In this document: piece by piece, positions 27,513 through 38,020 of the stretch
Position numbering within the stretch: the first letter of the stretch is position 1
Layout of the letters: every line of letters starts with the position of its first letter
NCBI RefSeq assembly: GCF_003058225.1
Contig: NZ_QBUG01000004.1
Location: 310,001-374,000, forward strand
DNA: 64,000 nucleotides
Source of the DNA: Promicromonospora sp. AC04
GTDB lineage: Bacteria; Actinomycetota; Actinomycetes; Actinomycetales; Cellulomonadaceae
Direction: 5' to 3'
Notes under the pieces: generated by a model
The model's input: the letters and a program-made list of their open reading frames with translations, nothing else
The model's database searches: none
What the model was told of the DNA's origin: nothing
Program-made: the position numbers and the translations under genes

Positions 27513-28000
27513 AGCCCCGCCAGACGGGCCTCACCGCGGGACGCGAGGCGGTCACGCAGTCGCGCCGCCTCGTCCGGGGCCAGGCCTGGGATCTGGGCAT
27601 CCGTGCCGACGGACGCCGTGTGGAGCTGCACCTTCGCCAGGCCCAGCTTGCGGTCCAGGGGCCCCGCCTCGACGTCCACGTACTGCATGCGGCCGTACGG
27701 CACCACGACCATCGACCGGAACATGACGCCCTTGCGGATGAGGAGGTCGTCGTCGCGCTCGGCGTAGCCGATGGCCTTGACCTGGCGTGGGACCAGGATG
27801 ATCGTCCACACGAGGAAGACGGCGGGGACACCGCCGAGGATCCAGAACCAGGGGCTGACGGTGACCGCGAGCACGACGCCCACGACCAGCGGTATCCCCA
27901 GGCTGATGGCGGCCGGGACCAGCCAGGCCGTCACGAGCCGCGGGGACACGCGGTTCCAGGTCACGTCGTGCGGTTCGAAAGGGCTGGTCATGTTGGCCAT
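27509..28000 (-). CDS. PH domain membrane protein, YdbS-like
   Basis: A 163-residue partner of the next gene. Two hydrophobic segments (about 20-70) precede one bPH2 domain with LIRKGVMFRSMVVVPYGRMQYVDVEAGPL and LGLAKVQLHTAS. The ATG at 28000 (MANMTSPFEPHD) is preceded by GCGGAA; an ATG three codons later is also possible, and an in-frame upstream codon at 28039 would overlap the DUF3180 gene. It overlaps its larger paralogue by GTGA, so the two are almost certainly produced together and probably form one complex. Confidence 0.8.
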   Translation of the reverse strand: MANMTSPFEPHDVTWNRVSPRLVTAWLVPAAISLGIPLVVGVVLAVTVSPWFWILGGVPAVFLVWTIILVPRQVKAIGYAERDDDLLIRKGVMFRSMVVVPYGRMQYVDVEAGPLDRKLGLAKVQLHTASVGTDAQIPGLAPDEAARLRDRLASRGEARLAGL

Positions 28001-28035
28001 TGTTCCGCAGAGGGCAAGCGCTGGGTAGCGAGGCC

Positions 28036-28521
28036 TCACGCCGGAGCGGGGGACTCACCTTCGTCGGAGCTGGCACGGTCCTTGTCCGACGGCGGCAGCT
28101 CGCAGAACTTCTCCACGACCAGGCCCACGACGGCGAGCACTATCGAGCACAGCACCGCGATCCCGGCCGCGACGGCGCGGTCGCGGCGCGGCTCGATCGC
28201 GAGGTCGCCCAGCACCACCAGCACCTGCGCCAGGTACCAGCCGCCGAGCAGCGCACCCGTGAGGGCGGCCGCCTTCGCCAGGACGAGCGTCCGCGCGGCG
28301 CGGAGTCCGTCGAGGGAGGGCCGCTTGCCCTTCTGGTACGACCGCACGGTCCACCCCGACCAGAACACCGCCCCGGCCAGCGCGACGATCGCGACGTCGA
28401 CCAACCAGGGCACCACCGGCAGGTAGACGGCGCGCGACTCGAGGGCACGCAGCACCAGCCAACCGACGAGCGCGACAGCAACGAGGACTGCGATCAGAGA
28501 CCTGACCGGGGTTCGGCGCAT
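28036..28521 (-). CDS. DUF3180 family membrane protein
   Basis: A 161-residue protein with four hydrophobic segments (about 7-25, 33-55, 80-105 and 118-142) and a short charged tail. It matches the DUF3180 family, which is encoded directly after folK in many actinobacteria. Its role is unknown; the constant linkage to folate genes is the only clue. The ATG at 28521 lies one base after the folBK stop, so translation is probably coupled. An in-frame ATG is the first codon, with no alternative needed. Confidence 0.8.
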   Translation of the reverse strand: MRRTPVRSLIAVLVAVALVGWLVLRALESRAVYLPVVPWLVDVAIVALAGAVFWSGWTVRSYQKGKRPSLDGLRAARTLVLAKAAALTGALLGGWYLAQVLVVLGDLAIEPRRDRAVAAGIAVLCSIVLAVVGLVVEKFCELPPSDKDRASSDEGESPAPA

Positions 28522-28522
28522 G

Positions 28523-31219
28523 TCAGGCGTCGCGCCCCCGCTCGTCCCGGACCGGCACCCACGAGGGGACCGAGTCGATCGGGCCGTCCGACGGCGGAGC
28601 CTGCTGCTCGGTCGCGTAGCCCGGCACCCGGATCACGGTGTGATCGTTGTCGTAGCCGTCCCGGTGCCCGTTCAGCTGCCCGTTCGCGTGCCCGTTCCCG
28701 TGGCCGTTCAGCTGCCCGTTCGCGTGCCCGTTCAGCTGGCCGTTCTGCGCCGGGTCGGGCACGCCGTTCGTCGGCGCGCCGACCGGGGCGAACACCGGGG
28801 CCCCCTGCTCGGGCTGGGCGCCACCGTTCACCGGCGGGAACACGCCTGCCGGCTGGCGCGACGGGTTGACCGGCGCGAACACCGGCTTGGCCGACGCGGC
28901 GGACGCCGGGGGCAGCGGCTCGTGCTCCGGCACCTCGTGCGCCGTGTCCCGTACCGCACGGGGCGCGATCGGCGACGGCGGTGCCGGGACGAGCGCCTCC
29001 TCCGGCGGCGGCACTGCCGACCCGGGCATGCCGATCGGCGGGGCCGTCCGCTGGGTCGCGGGCATAGCCTGCTGCGGGATCGGCACGGAGCCGCCCGGGC
29101 CCGGCACCGGTCCGCTCGAATAGCCCTGCGGGTGCGCGCCCGGGTACACCTCCTGCTGCGGGCCGCCGACCTGAGCCTGGGCGTCCAGGTCCACCTGACC
29201 GCTGGAGTAGCCCTGCGGGTGACCGCCGCCCGGCACCTCGACCACGGGGCCGCCGGGCGAGACCGGCGGACGCCCGCTCGGCGGGAGCGACGGGGGCAGG
29301 GCCGGGGGCATCTCGGCGACGGGGGCGTCCTGCCCGCCGTCGTCGGGCACGGCGGGGTGGTTCGAAACCGTGCTCCCACCGCCCTGCTCCGGCTCCGGGT
29401 CGGTCAGCCAGTCGAGCGCGAGCCAGCGGATGCCCGACCGGTCGGGCGCGGTGGCCGCCAGCTGGGCCACCGGTCCGCCGCCGAGGCCGGGCAGCACGGC
29501 GTCGGGCGCGATCTGCGACCACGGCTCCAGGACGAACGCCCGCTCGTGCGCGCGGGGGTGAGGGATCTCGAGGTCCTCGGCGGCGTCGGTCAGGGTGCCG
29601 TAGGCGATCAGGTCGACATCGAGCGTGCGCGCGCCCCAGCGCTCCTCGCGGGTGCGGCCGTGCACGTTCTCCACCTCCTGGCAGGCGTGCAGCAGCCCGC
29701 GCGCCGGGAGCGTCGTGCGGGCCAGCAGCACCGCGTTCAGGTAGTCGGGCTGGTCCTCCGGGCCGCCGACGGCGGCCGTGCGCGCCAGCGGCGACACGTC
29801 CGTGATCTGCAGTCCTGGCACACGGTCCAGCTCGGCGACCGCCGAGCGCATGGTCGCCTGGGGGTCGCCCAGGTTGGCGCCGATGGCGATGACCACGTCC
29901 ACGGACCCCGCGGGGACCTCGTCGAACCGGTCGCGCGGCTCGGGCTGCTGGTACTGCTGCTCCTGCGCGTAGGCCTGCTCCGGCTGCCCGACGGCGGAGT
30001 CGGGGACCGCCGACGACACCCGGGTCGCCTCCATGTCGCCCTGGTCGTACTGCTGCCCGAACATCTGGTCGTACTGGTTCTGCTGCGGATCGACCCGCTG
30101 CTGCTGCTCGAACGGCTGGGCCTGGTCGAACGGCCCCGGCTGCTCGAACACCGGCGCCTGCTGCTCGGGCTGCGCCGGCTCCGGCTGCTGCGCGAACTGG
30201 TCGTACTGCTGCTCGAAGCCGTTCCGCTGGTCGAGACCCGGCCGCTGGTCGAGCCCCTGGAGCGACTCGTACTGCTGGACCGGCTCGAAGGCGGGCTCAG
30301 GCTGGAACGCCGCCTCCGGCTGGAACGCGGGCTCCTGGCCCAGGTGGTCCTGTCGCTCGGGCTGGGCCGGTGCCTCGGCCTGCAGCTCCCATGCCGCAGG
30401 GATCACCTGCAGGGGCTGGGGGGCGATGAGCTCGGGCGCGGGGAGCGGCTCCGGCTCCTCAACGGGAGGCTGGACGGCGGGCGCCACCGCGGCCGGAACC
30501 CGGTCGACGAGCGGCTCCGCCTCGAACACCTCGGCCCCGAACTGCGCCGGCTCGACCGGCTGATACGGCGGGAACTGCTCCGGCTCCTCGGCCACCGGGC
30601 GGGCGACGGGCTCGAAGTCCTGCAGCGCGGGCTCGGCGGCGAACGACACGCCGTCCGACCCGCTGCGCGCCTGCTCCGCGGCGTCGTTCCAGGACTCGAC
30701 GGGCGGGCCGGTCGGGAACACGTCGACGGGCCCGGCGTCCGCCGGCCCGACTGACGGGGCGAGCGCGTCCGCGGCCTGGACCTGCCCGCCCGGAGCCGCG
30801 ACGACGGGCGCGTGGACGCGGTCGCGACGGATCGCCACCACGACGTCCGCGAACGGCACCGGGATGGGCGCGTGCGGCTTGTGCACGCGCACGTCGACCG
30901 CCTGGACCTGGGGCCGGGCCAGCACCGCGGCGGCGATGCGCTCCGCCACCGTCTCGACGAGGTCCGCGGGCTCGCCCGTCAGGATGTCGTGGACATCCCC
31001 GGCCACGTCCGCATAGCTCACCGTCTGTGCCAGGTCGTCACCGGCGGCCGCCGGGCGCGTGTCCAGGTACAGCACGACGTCGGCCCGGAACTCCTGGCCG
31101 GTCTGTCGCTCCGACGGCAGCACACCGTGGTACCCCCGCGCGCTCACACCGGTCAGCTGGATCTGGTCCAGCGACCGGCCGTCCGGGTCTTGAACGCCCG
31201 TTCCGAACGCTGTGGTCAC
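28523..31219 (-). CDS. folK: Dihydroneopterin aldolase / HPPK fusion (FolB-FolK) with very long disordered regions
   Basis: Bifunctional folate enzyme of 898 residues. Residues 1-about 130 are FolB (IQLTGVSARGYHGVLPSER, SYADVAGDV, LVETVAERIA, VRVHKPHAPIPVPFADV). Residues about 440-606 are FolK (VDVVIAIGANLGDPQATM, ARTAAVGGPEDQPDYLNAV, RWGARTLDVDLIAYG, IPHPRAHERAFVLEPW). Between them lie about 310 residues rich in Gln, Pro and Glu. After FolK come about 290 residues rich in Pro and Gly, ending in NGQLNGH-type repeats. FolB-FolK fusions are known, but normally near 300 residues in total. The start is GTG 31219 with GGGAGGA upstream, overlapping the folP stop by GTGA. No frameshift or stop interrupts the low-complexity parts, so they are translated. 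Confidence 0.88.
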   Translation of the reverse strand: MTTAFGTGVQDPDGRSLDQIQLTGVSARGYHGVLPSERQTGQEFRADVVLYLDTRPAAAGDDLAQTVSYADVAGDVHDILTGEPADLVETVAERIAAAVLARPQVQAVDVRVHKPHAPIPVPFADVVVAIRRDRVHAPVVAAPGGQVQAADALAPSVGPADAGPVDVFPTGPPVESWNDAAEQARSGSDGVSFAAEPALQDFEPVARPVAEEPEQFPPYQPVEPAQFGAEVFEAEPLVDRVPAAVAPAVQPPVEEPEPLPAPELIAPQPLQVIPAAWELQAEAPAQPERQDHLGQEPAFQPEAAFQPEPAFEPVQQYESLQGLDQRPGLDQRNGFEQQYDQFAQQPEPAQPEQQAPVFEQPGPFDQAQPFEQQQRVDPQQNQYDQMFGQQYDQGDMEATRVSSAVPDSAVGQPEQAYAQEQQYQQPEPRDRFDEVPAGSVDVVIAIGANLGDPQATMRSAVAELDRVPGLQITDVSPLARTAAVGGPEDQPDYLNAVLLARTTLPARGLLHACQEVENVHGRTREERWGARTLDVDLIAYGTLTDAAEDLEIPHPRAHERAFVLEPWSQIAPDAVLPGLGGGPVAQLAATAPDRSGIRWLALDWLTDPEPEQGGGSTVSNHPAVPDDGGQDAPVAEMPPALPPSLPPSGRPPVSPGGPVVEVPGGGHPQGYSSGQVDLDAQAQVGGPQQEVYPGAHPQGYSSGPVPGPGGSVPIPQQAMPATQRTAPPIGMPGSAVPPPEEALVPAPPSPIAPRAVRDTAHEVPEHEPLPPASAASAKPVFAPVNPSRQPAGVFPPVNGGAQPEQGAPVFAPVGAPTNGVPDPAQNGQLNGHANGQLNGHGNGHANGQLNGHRDGYDNDHTVIRVPGYATEQQAPPSDGPIDSVPSWVPVRDERGRDA
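28660..28750 (-). repeat. NGQLNGH-encoding repeats near the folBK 3' end
   Basis: On the plus strand the words CCGTTCAGCTGCCCGTTCGC and CCGTTCGCGTG recur with slight variation across about 90 bp. They encode successive Asn-Gly-Gln-Leu-Asn-Gly-His and Asn-Gly-His-Ala units in the C-terminal tail. Confidence 0.8.
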
Positions 31220-32265
31220 CGTGGTCCTCCCCCGTCGTCTTTGCGTGCACCGGAATCCTGCCAGGTTGGCGTGCCTTGTCCCCCGGCCGTCCACGATTCT
31301 GTGGTCAAGGCCACGGTGGAAGTCAATGCCTCCGGTGCGGATTGGGGAGAGCTATCCGGCGACCCTACCCGTGGCTCGCCGGCGGCGGTGGTCCACGCGG
31401 CCGCCACCTTGACCGCATCGGCGCTCGCCCGGACGGTGTGCACGCGCACGCACCAGGCGCCCGCGGCGGCCGACAGCGCCGAGATCGCGGCCGTCGCGTC
31501 GTCCCGGGCACGGGGCGGCACCGGGTGTCCCGACGAGTCCGCGAGCAGATGACCCAGGAACCGTTTGCGGGACGCGCCCACGAGCACCGGGCGGCCGAGC
31601 TGGTGCAGCGCGTCGAGGTGGGCCAGCAGCGGCCAGTTCAGCGCCCCGGCCTTGCTGAAGCCGAGGCCCGGGTCGAGGATCACCTGCTCGGGCCGCACCC
31701 CGGCGTCGTGCAGGGCGGCCACGCGGGCCGCCAGCTCGTCGCGGACGTCGGCCACGACGTCGTCGTACACCTCGAGGTCGTCCATGACGTCCGCGTGCCC
31801 ACGCCAGTGCATCGCCACGTATGCGGCGCCGGTCTCGGCGACGGCGCGGCCCATCTCGGGGTCGGCGAGGCCGCCCGAGACGTCGTTCACTATGCGCGCC
31901 CCGGCCGCCACGGCTCGCTCGGCGACGGCCGCGCGCGTGGTGTCCACGCTCACGATCGCGCCGCGCGCGGCGAGCTGCTCGATCACGGGCAGCACCCGCG
32001 CGAGCTCCTGGTCCTGCGGCACCCGCACGGACCCGGGCCGGGTGGACTCCCCGCCCACGTCCAGGATGTCCGCACCCTCGCCGAGCAGCTCCAGGCCGTG
32101 CGCGACGGCGGCCGACGGCTCGAACCACTCGCCGCCGTCCGAGAACGAGTCCGGGGTGACGTTGACGACACCCATCACGAGGGTGCGGCCCACGCCGGAG
32201 AGCTCGGGCAGGCCGAGCACCCGGGCGTCCCGGGTGGGGTGACGCACGGTGGAGACCACCGTCAC
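31216..32265 (-). CDS. folP: Dihydropteroate synthase
   Basis: Condenses the pterin diphosphate made by FolK with p-aminobenzoate, the sulfonamide-sensitive step of folate synthesis. The 349-residue TIM-barrel protein has [61 protein letters not shown] and [12 protein letters not shown]. About 50 low-complexity residues extend the C-terminus beyond the barrel. The start is GTG 32265 overlapping the folE stop (GTGA); the frame above it lies in folE. The stop overlaps the folBK start in the same way, so folE-folP-folBK are translated as a coupled set. Confidence 0.96.
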   Translation of the reverse strand: MTVVSTVRHPTRDARVLGLPELSGVGRTLVMGVVNVTPDSFSDGGEWFEPSAAVAHGLELLGEGADILDVGGESTRPGSVRVPQDQELARVLPVIEQLAARGAIVSVDTTRAAVAERAVAAGARIVNDVSGGLADPEMGRAVAETGAAYVAMHWRGHADVMDDLEVYDDVVADVRDELAARVAALHDAGVRPEQVILDPGLGFSKAGALNWPLLAHLDALHQLGRPVLVGASRKRFLGHLLADSSGHPVPPRARDDATAAISALSAAAGAWCVRVHTVRASADAVKVAAAWTTAAGEPRVGSPDSSPQSAPEALTSTVALTTESWTAGGQGTPTWQDSGARKDDGGGPR

Positions 32266-32885
32266 TTCCCGAGGATGAGGCTCATCGCCTCGGCTCGGGT
32301 GGCGCCGTCCCGCATGACGCCGCGCACCGCCGACGTGATCGTGCGCGAGCCGGGCTTGCGCACGCCGCGCATCGACATGCACAGGTGCTCGCACTGGACC
32401 ACCACGAGCACCCCGCGGGGCTCGAGGAGCTCCACCAGGGAGTCCGCGATCTGGGTGGTCATGCGTTCCTGGACCTGCGGACGGCGCGCGTAGACCTCGA
32501 CCAGGCGGGCCAGCTTGCTCAGCCCCGTGATGCGGCCGTCCACGTTCGGGATGTACCCGACGTGCGCGACGCCGTGGAACGGCACCAGGTGGTGCTCACA
32601 GGTCGAGTACACCTCGATGTCCTTGACCAGCACCATCTCCTCGTGGCCGAGGTCGAAGGTGGTGGTCAGCACGTCCTCCGCCTCCTGCCGCAGGCCCGCG
32701 AAGATCTCCTGGTACGCCCGGGCGACGCGGGCCGGCGTCTCCCGCAGGCCCTCCCGCTCGGGGTCCTCGCCGACGGCGATGAGGAACTCGCGCACTGCGG
32801 CCTCGGCCCGTGCGGCGTCGTACGGCGGGATGTCCGCCGCGCGCCGCACGGGCGTCGACAGGGGGGTGATGGACCTGTCGGTCAT
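32262..32885 (-). CDS. folE: GTP cyclohydrolase I
   Basis: Opens GTP to dihydroneopterin triphosphate, the first committed step of folate synthesis. The 207-residue product has [19 protein letters not shown], the zinc ligands in [12 protein letters not shown] and [28 protein letters not shown], and [14 protein letters not shown]. The ATG at 32885 gives the family length; the codons just before it (TDRSNT) nearly repeat the protein's own TDRSIT start, a small local duplication. It lies 17 nt after ftsH and overlaps folP by GTGA. The active zinc site is intact. Confidence 0.96.
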   Translation of the reverse strand: MTDRSITPLSTPVRRAADIPPYDAARAEAAVREFLIAVGEDPEREGLRETPARVARAYQEIFAGLRQEAEDVLTTTFDLGHEEMVLVKDIEVYSTCEHHLVPFHGVAHVGYIPNVDGRITGLSKLARLVEVYARRPQVQERMTTQIADSLVELLEPRGVLVVVQCEHLCMSMRGVRKPGSRTITSAVRGVMRDGATRAEAMSLILGK

Positions 32886-32902
32886 CGTGTTGCTCCGGTC
32901 TG

Positions 32903-34942
<2,040 letters not shown>

Positions 34943-34948
34943 CGGCGA

Positions 34949-34964
34949 CGGGGACCGAGCCCCG
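34949..34964 (-). promoter_or_regulatory. Hairpin between a distant Shine-Dalgarno sequence and the ftsH start codon
   Basis: On the mRNA, GGAGGG-AAA is followed by CGGGG-CTCGGT-CCCCG (5-bp stem), then six bases and the ATG. If the hairpin forms, the Shine-Dalgarno sequence comes to about nine bases from the start; if it melts, the spacing is too long for good initiation. Confidence 0.4.
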
Positions 34965-35139
34965 TTTCCCTCCGCTCGCGCAGTATGTTTCCGTCGAAAC
35001 TACATGGTCTCCCTGACAGGAGGCCCGGGTGTTCGCCCAGAGCATGTGACGCCTGGACCACACCTCGCCCAGACGTGACGAACCGCCCGGGATGGGCATC
35101 CCGCGGCGTCGAGCAGTGACTGAGAGAAGTCGGTCTTCG

Positions 35140-35694
35140 TCAGCCGCCGTAGACGTGCGGTGCCAGGGTGGCAACGAACGGCAGGTTCCGATAGTTCTCG
35201 GCGTAGTCGAGGCCGTAGCCCACCACGAACTCGTTGGGGATGTCGTAACCGAGGTACTTCACGTCGACGTCGGCCTGCGCGGCGTCCGGCTTGCGCAGCA
35301 TCGCGGCGATCTCGACGGACTCGGGGCCGCGCGAGCGCAGGTTCGACACCAGCCAGGACAGCGTGAGGCCCGAGTCGATGATGTCCTCGACGATGACGAC
35401 GTTGCGGCCGGTCAGGTCCGCGTCCAGGTCCTTGAGGATGCGGACGACGCCCGAGGACTTGGTCCCCGAGCCGTACGACGACACCGCCATCCAGTCCATC
35501 TGGACCTTGTGGTGCAGACGGCGGGACAGGTCGGCCATCACCATGACCGCGCCCTTGAGGACGCCGACCAGGAGCAGGTCCTTGCCCGCGTAGTCCGCGT
35601 CGATCTGGGCGGCCAGCTCGTCGAGCTTCTTGGTGAGCTGCTCCTCGGAGAGCAGGATCTCTGCGAGGTCGGGTCCGACGTCGGACTGGTCCAC
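35140..35694 (-). CDS. hpt: Hypoxanthine phosphoribosyltransferase
   Basis: Salvages hypoxanthine and guanine to IMP and GMP using PRPP. The 184-residue product has the PRPP-binding motif VVIVEDIIDSGLTL, the flexible-loop sequence DWMAVSSYGSGTKSSG, KYLGYDIPNEFVVGYGLDYAE and the opening helix with LTKKLDELAAQIDADY. Start GTG 35694 has AGGAG upstream. It follows tilS by 3 nt and precedes ftsH by about 200 nt. The tilS-hpt-ftsH order is widely conserved in Gram-positive bacteria, so the assignment is also supported by synteny. Confidence 0.95.
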   Translation of the reverse strand: MDQSDVGPDLAEILLSEEQLTKKLDELAAQIDADYAGKDLLLVGVLKGAVMVMADLSRRLHHKVQMDWMAVSSYGSGTKSSGVVRILKDLDADLTGRNVVIVEDIIDSGLTLSWLVSNLRSRGPESVEIAAMLRKPDAAQADVDVKYLGYDIPNEFVVGYGLDYAENYRNLPFVATLAPHVYGG

Positions 35695-35697
35695 GGG

Positions 35698-36891
35698 TTA
35701 CTCCTGAGTTGTGCTGGGGGGCAAGGCGCCGGTCCAGGTACCGGTCGGCGCGGCGTGCAGGAAAAGCCTGCCACACGCACGGCGGGCCTGTGCGCCTCCC
35801 GGGAGGTGGGCGGGGCCCTGACCGCTCCACGACACGACCAGCGCGTCGAGCGCGTCGACGTGGCGCGTGGTGGTGCCCGTGGGCGGGCAGCCGGCCGCGA
35901 GCGCGGCGAGCCGCAGGGCACGACGCCGGAGCGCCGGATGGGCCCGCTCCAGCACCTCGACGTCGAGGACCTGCTCGACGTCGCTCTCCCGTGGTGCGGC
36001 CGGATCGCTGCCCGGCACGCCTGCCGCCGTGCCCGCTGCCGCCCTCGTCCCCGCGGCTGCGCGGGCCTGCGCCAGGAGCTCCGCGGCGAGGGTGTCGAGC
36101 AGGTCCGCGTCGTCGCGCAGCTGGTCCGCGCTGCGCCCGAGGGCCTCGACGACGCCCGGGCCCAGCGTCTCCTCGAGCACCGGCAGCACCCGCCCCCGCA
36201 CCCGCGAGCGCAGCGGCGTGAACGCCCCGCGAGATCGGTCAGTTGCCTCGTCCTGACGCTCTCGCGCGGGCTCGGGGTCGTCGGGCAGCAGGTTCGTGGG
36301 GTCGATCCAGAACTCCAGGCCCGACGCCGCGCACACCGCCTCGGTCTGCGCGCGCCGCAGCCCCAGGAACGGCCGGCGGAAGATCCCCCGCTCGCGCGGC
36401 ATGCCGGCCAGCGACCGGGCCCCGGCGCCTCGCGCGAGCCCGAGCAGCACCTGTTCCGCCTGGTCGTCGAGGGTGTGTCCGAGCAGCACCCGGGCAGCGC
36501 CCCTCTCGGCGGCGACCGCCTCCAGCGCGGCGTACCGGGCGTCCCGGGCGGCGGCCTCGGGACCGCCGGCGCCGTCCGACCAGACGGCGCGCCGGACCAC
36601 CACCGGGTCGAGGCCCAGGGCGCGGCACTGGTCGGCCGCTCGCTCGGCGACGTCGGCGGAGCCTGCCTGGAGGCCGTGGTCCACGACCACCGCACCCGCC
36701 CGGACGGCGTACCCGCGCGACCGCACGGAGCGCCCGACGCGGCGGGCCTCGAACGCCACCGACGCGGCGAGGGCGAGGCTGTCCGCGCCGCCGGAACAGG
36801 CGACCAGCACCAGCTCGTCCGGGCCCAGCCCGGCCAGCGCCGCCCGGACCGCGTTCCGCGCCGCGGCGACGGCGGGATCGACATGGGCCAC
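35698..36891 (-). CDS. tilS: tRNA(Ile)-lysidine synthase
   Basis: Modifies the anticodon C34 of a tRNA-Ile to lysidine so that it reads AUA and accepts isoleucine. The 397-residue PP-ATPase has the P-loop [10 protein letters not shown] (SGGADS at residues 33-38), [10 protein letters not shown], and [18 protein letters not shown]. The helical second domain contains a short Ala-rich repeat ([17 protein letters not shown]). The start is GTG 36891, 19 nt after the metalloprotease stop. The order metalloprotease-tilS-hpt-ftsH is typical for actinobacteria. No C-terminal TilS_C domain is visible, as in other actinobacterial members. Confidence 0.93.
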   Translation of the reverse strand: MAHVDPAVAAARNAVRAALAGLGPDELVLVACSGGADSLALAASVAFEARRVGRSVRSRGYAVRAGAVVVDHGLQAGSADVAERAADQCRALGLDPVVVRRAVWSDGAGGPEAAARDARYAALEAVAAERGAARVLLGHTLDDQAEQVLLGLARGAGARSLAGMPRERGIFRRPFLGLRRAQTEAVCAASGLEFWIDPTNLLPDDPEPARERQDEATDRSRGAFTPLRSRVRGRVLPVLEETLGPGVVEALGRSADQLRDDADLLDTLAAELLAQARAAAGTRAAAGTAAGVPGSDPAAPRESDVEQVLDVEVLERAHPALRRRALRLAALAAGCPPTGTTTRHVDALDALVVSWSGQGPAHLPGGAQARRACGRLFLHAAPTGTWTGALPPSTTQE

Positions 36892-36910
36892 GGTCAGGCG
36901 CCCCCGGCGC

Positions 36911-37987
36911 TCATCCGTGCACCCGGCGCACCCACGCGCGGGCGTCGGCGATCTCCCGGGCGGAAGGCAGGTTCTCGGGGGCGGCCCACACGGCGTTGAG
37001 CCCGTCGCGCCCCACGGCCCGCTCCACGGACCGCACGAACGCGGCCCCGTCGCGGTACTGGGCGAGCTTGGCCTCCATGCCGAGCAGCTTCTGCACCACC
37101 AGGTCGAAGGCGCTGCGCCCCTCGCCGTCGCGCCGCCGCTCGAACCGCGCCCGGATGCGCCGCACGGAGGGCACCACCCGCGGCCCGACGGCGTCCATCA
37201 TCACGTCCGCGTGCCCCTCCAGGAGCGCCATGACGGCGGTGATGTCGGCGAGCTCGTCCTTCTGCTCGTGCGTGAGCATGCCGTCCATGATCGTGCCGCC
37301 CTCACCCCGCAGGGCGTCGAGCACGCTCCGCCCGATCACGGCGATCTTCCTGTCGAACCGGGCCTTCGCCAGCTCCGCCGTCGTCCGGGCCATGCCCGCG
37401 ACCAGCTGCTGGGTGCGGCCGCTGAGGTGTCCCGAGAGCCAGGGCGCCGCGGCGAACTGCAGCGCGTGCGTCTGCTCGTGCAGGCAGACCCACAGCCGGA
37501 AGTCCCGCACCGGGACGCGCAGCGTGCGCTCCGCCTGCAGCACGTTGGGCGCGACGAGGAGGAGGCGGCCGGACCCGGAGTACGGGTCGAACTGGCCCAG
37601 CACCCGCCCGCTGAGCAGCGCGAGGACCGCCCCGATCTCGGCGGCGCCCGCCATCTGGGCGCCGGGCGAGGTGGCCCCCTTGGACACCTCGGCGACGACC
37701 GAGCCGATCCCGTCCGTCATGACGGCCATGGATTGGGTGTTCGCGCGGGCCCAGGTCGCACGGTCCACCACCGCCACCGGGCTCAGCGCCGTACGGCCGT
37801 CCTGCGGCGTCAAGCGGGTGGTCTCCAGCACGTGCCCGACGGCGTCGCCCGCCGCCGTCCGCAGGCCGCTCACCAGGGCGTCGAGCTCCTCCCGGGGCGC
37901 CTGCGGCCCGGGCGCGGCAAGACGCGCCGCGATCTGTGCTGCTGCCGACCAGTCGACGACCTGGGGGGCTGTGGAGGCCTGGGTCAC
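36911..37987 (-). CDS. Zinc-dependent metalloprotease (DUF2342, coenzyme F420 biosynthesis-associated family)
   Basis: A 358-residue member of a mainly actinobacterial zincin family. The zinc site HEQTH lies at residues 170-174 in [13 protein letters not shown], and a further acidic ligand is likely in [12 protein letters not shown] about 85 residues later. No signal peptide is visible. The family has been named for co-occurrence with F420 genes, but no substrate is known. The start is GTG 37987; TACCGT ends six bases before it, so the transcript is probably leaderless. That -10 box lies in the loop of a hairpin following dacB. The gene heads the tilS-hpt unit. Confidence 0.82.
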   Translation of the reverse strand: MTQASTAPQVVDWSAAAQIAARLAAPGPQAPREELDALVSGLRTAAGDAVGHVLETTRLTPQDGRTALSPVAVVDRATWARANTQSMAVMTDGIGSVVAEVSKGATSPGAQMAGAAEIGAVLALLSGRVLGQFDPYSGSGRLLLVAPNVLQAERTLRVPVRDFRLWVCLHEQTHALQFAAAPWLSGHLSGRTQQLVAGMARTTAELAKARFDRKIAVIGRSVLDALRGEGGTIMDGMLTHEQKDELADITAVMALLEGHADVMMDAVGPRVVPSVRRIRARFERRRDGEGRSAFDLVVQKLLGMEAKLAQYRDGAAFVRSVERAVGRDGLNAVWAAPENLPSAREIADARAWVRRVHG

Positions 37988-38008
37988 CGGACCACGGTAA
38001 CGGTCCGG
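37987..38008. terminator. Hairpin after dacB whose loop contains the next gene's -10 box
   Basis: CCGGACC (37987-37993) pairs with GGTCCGG (38002-38008) around an 8-nt loop. It follows the dacB stop by 12 nt. The loop includes TACCGT (minus strand 37999-37994), the likely -10 of the metalloprotease gene. Confidence 0.45.
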
Positions 38009-38020
38009 GGTGACGGCGCG

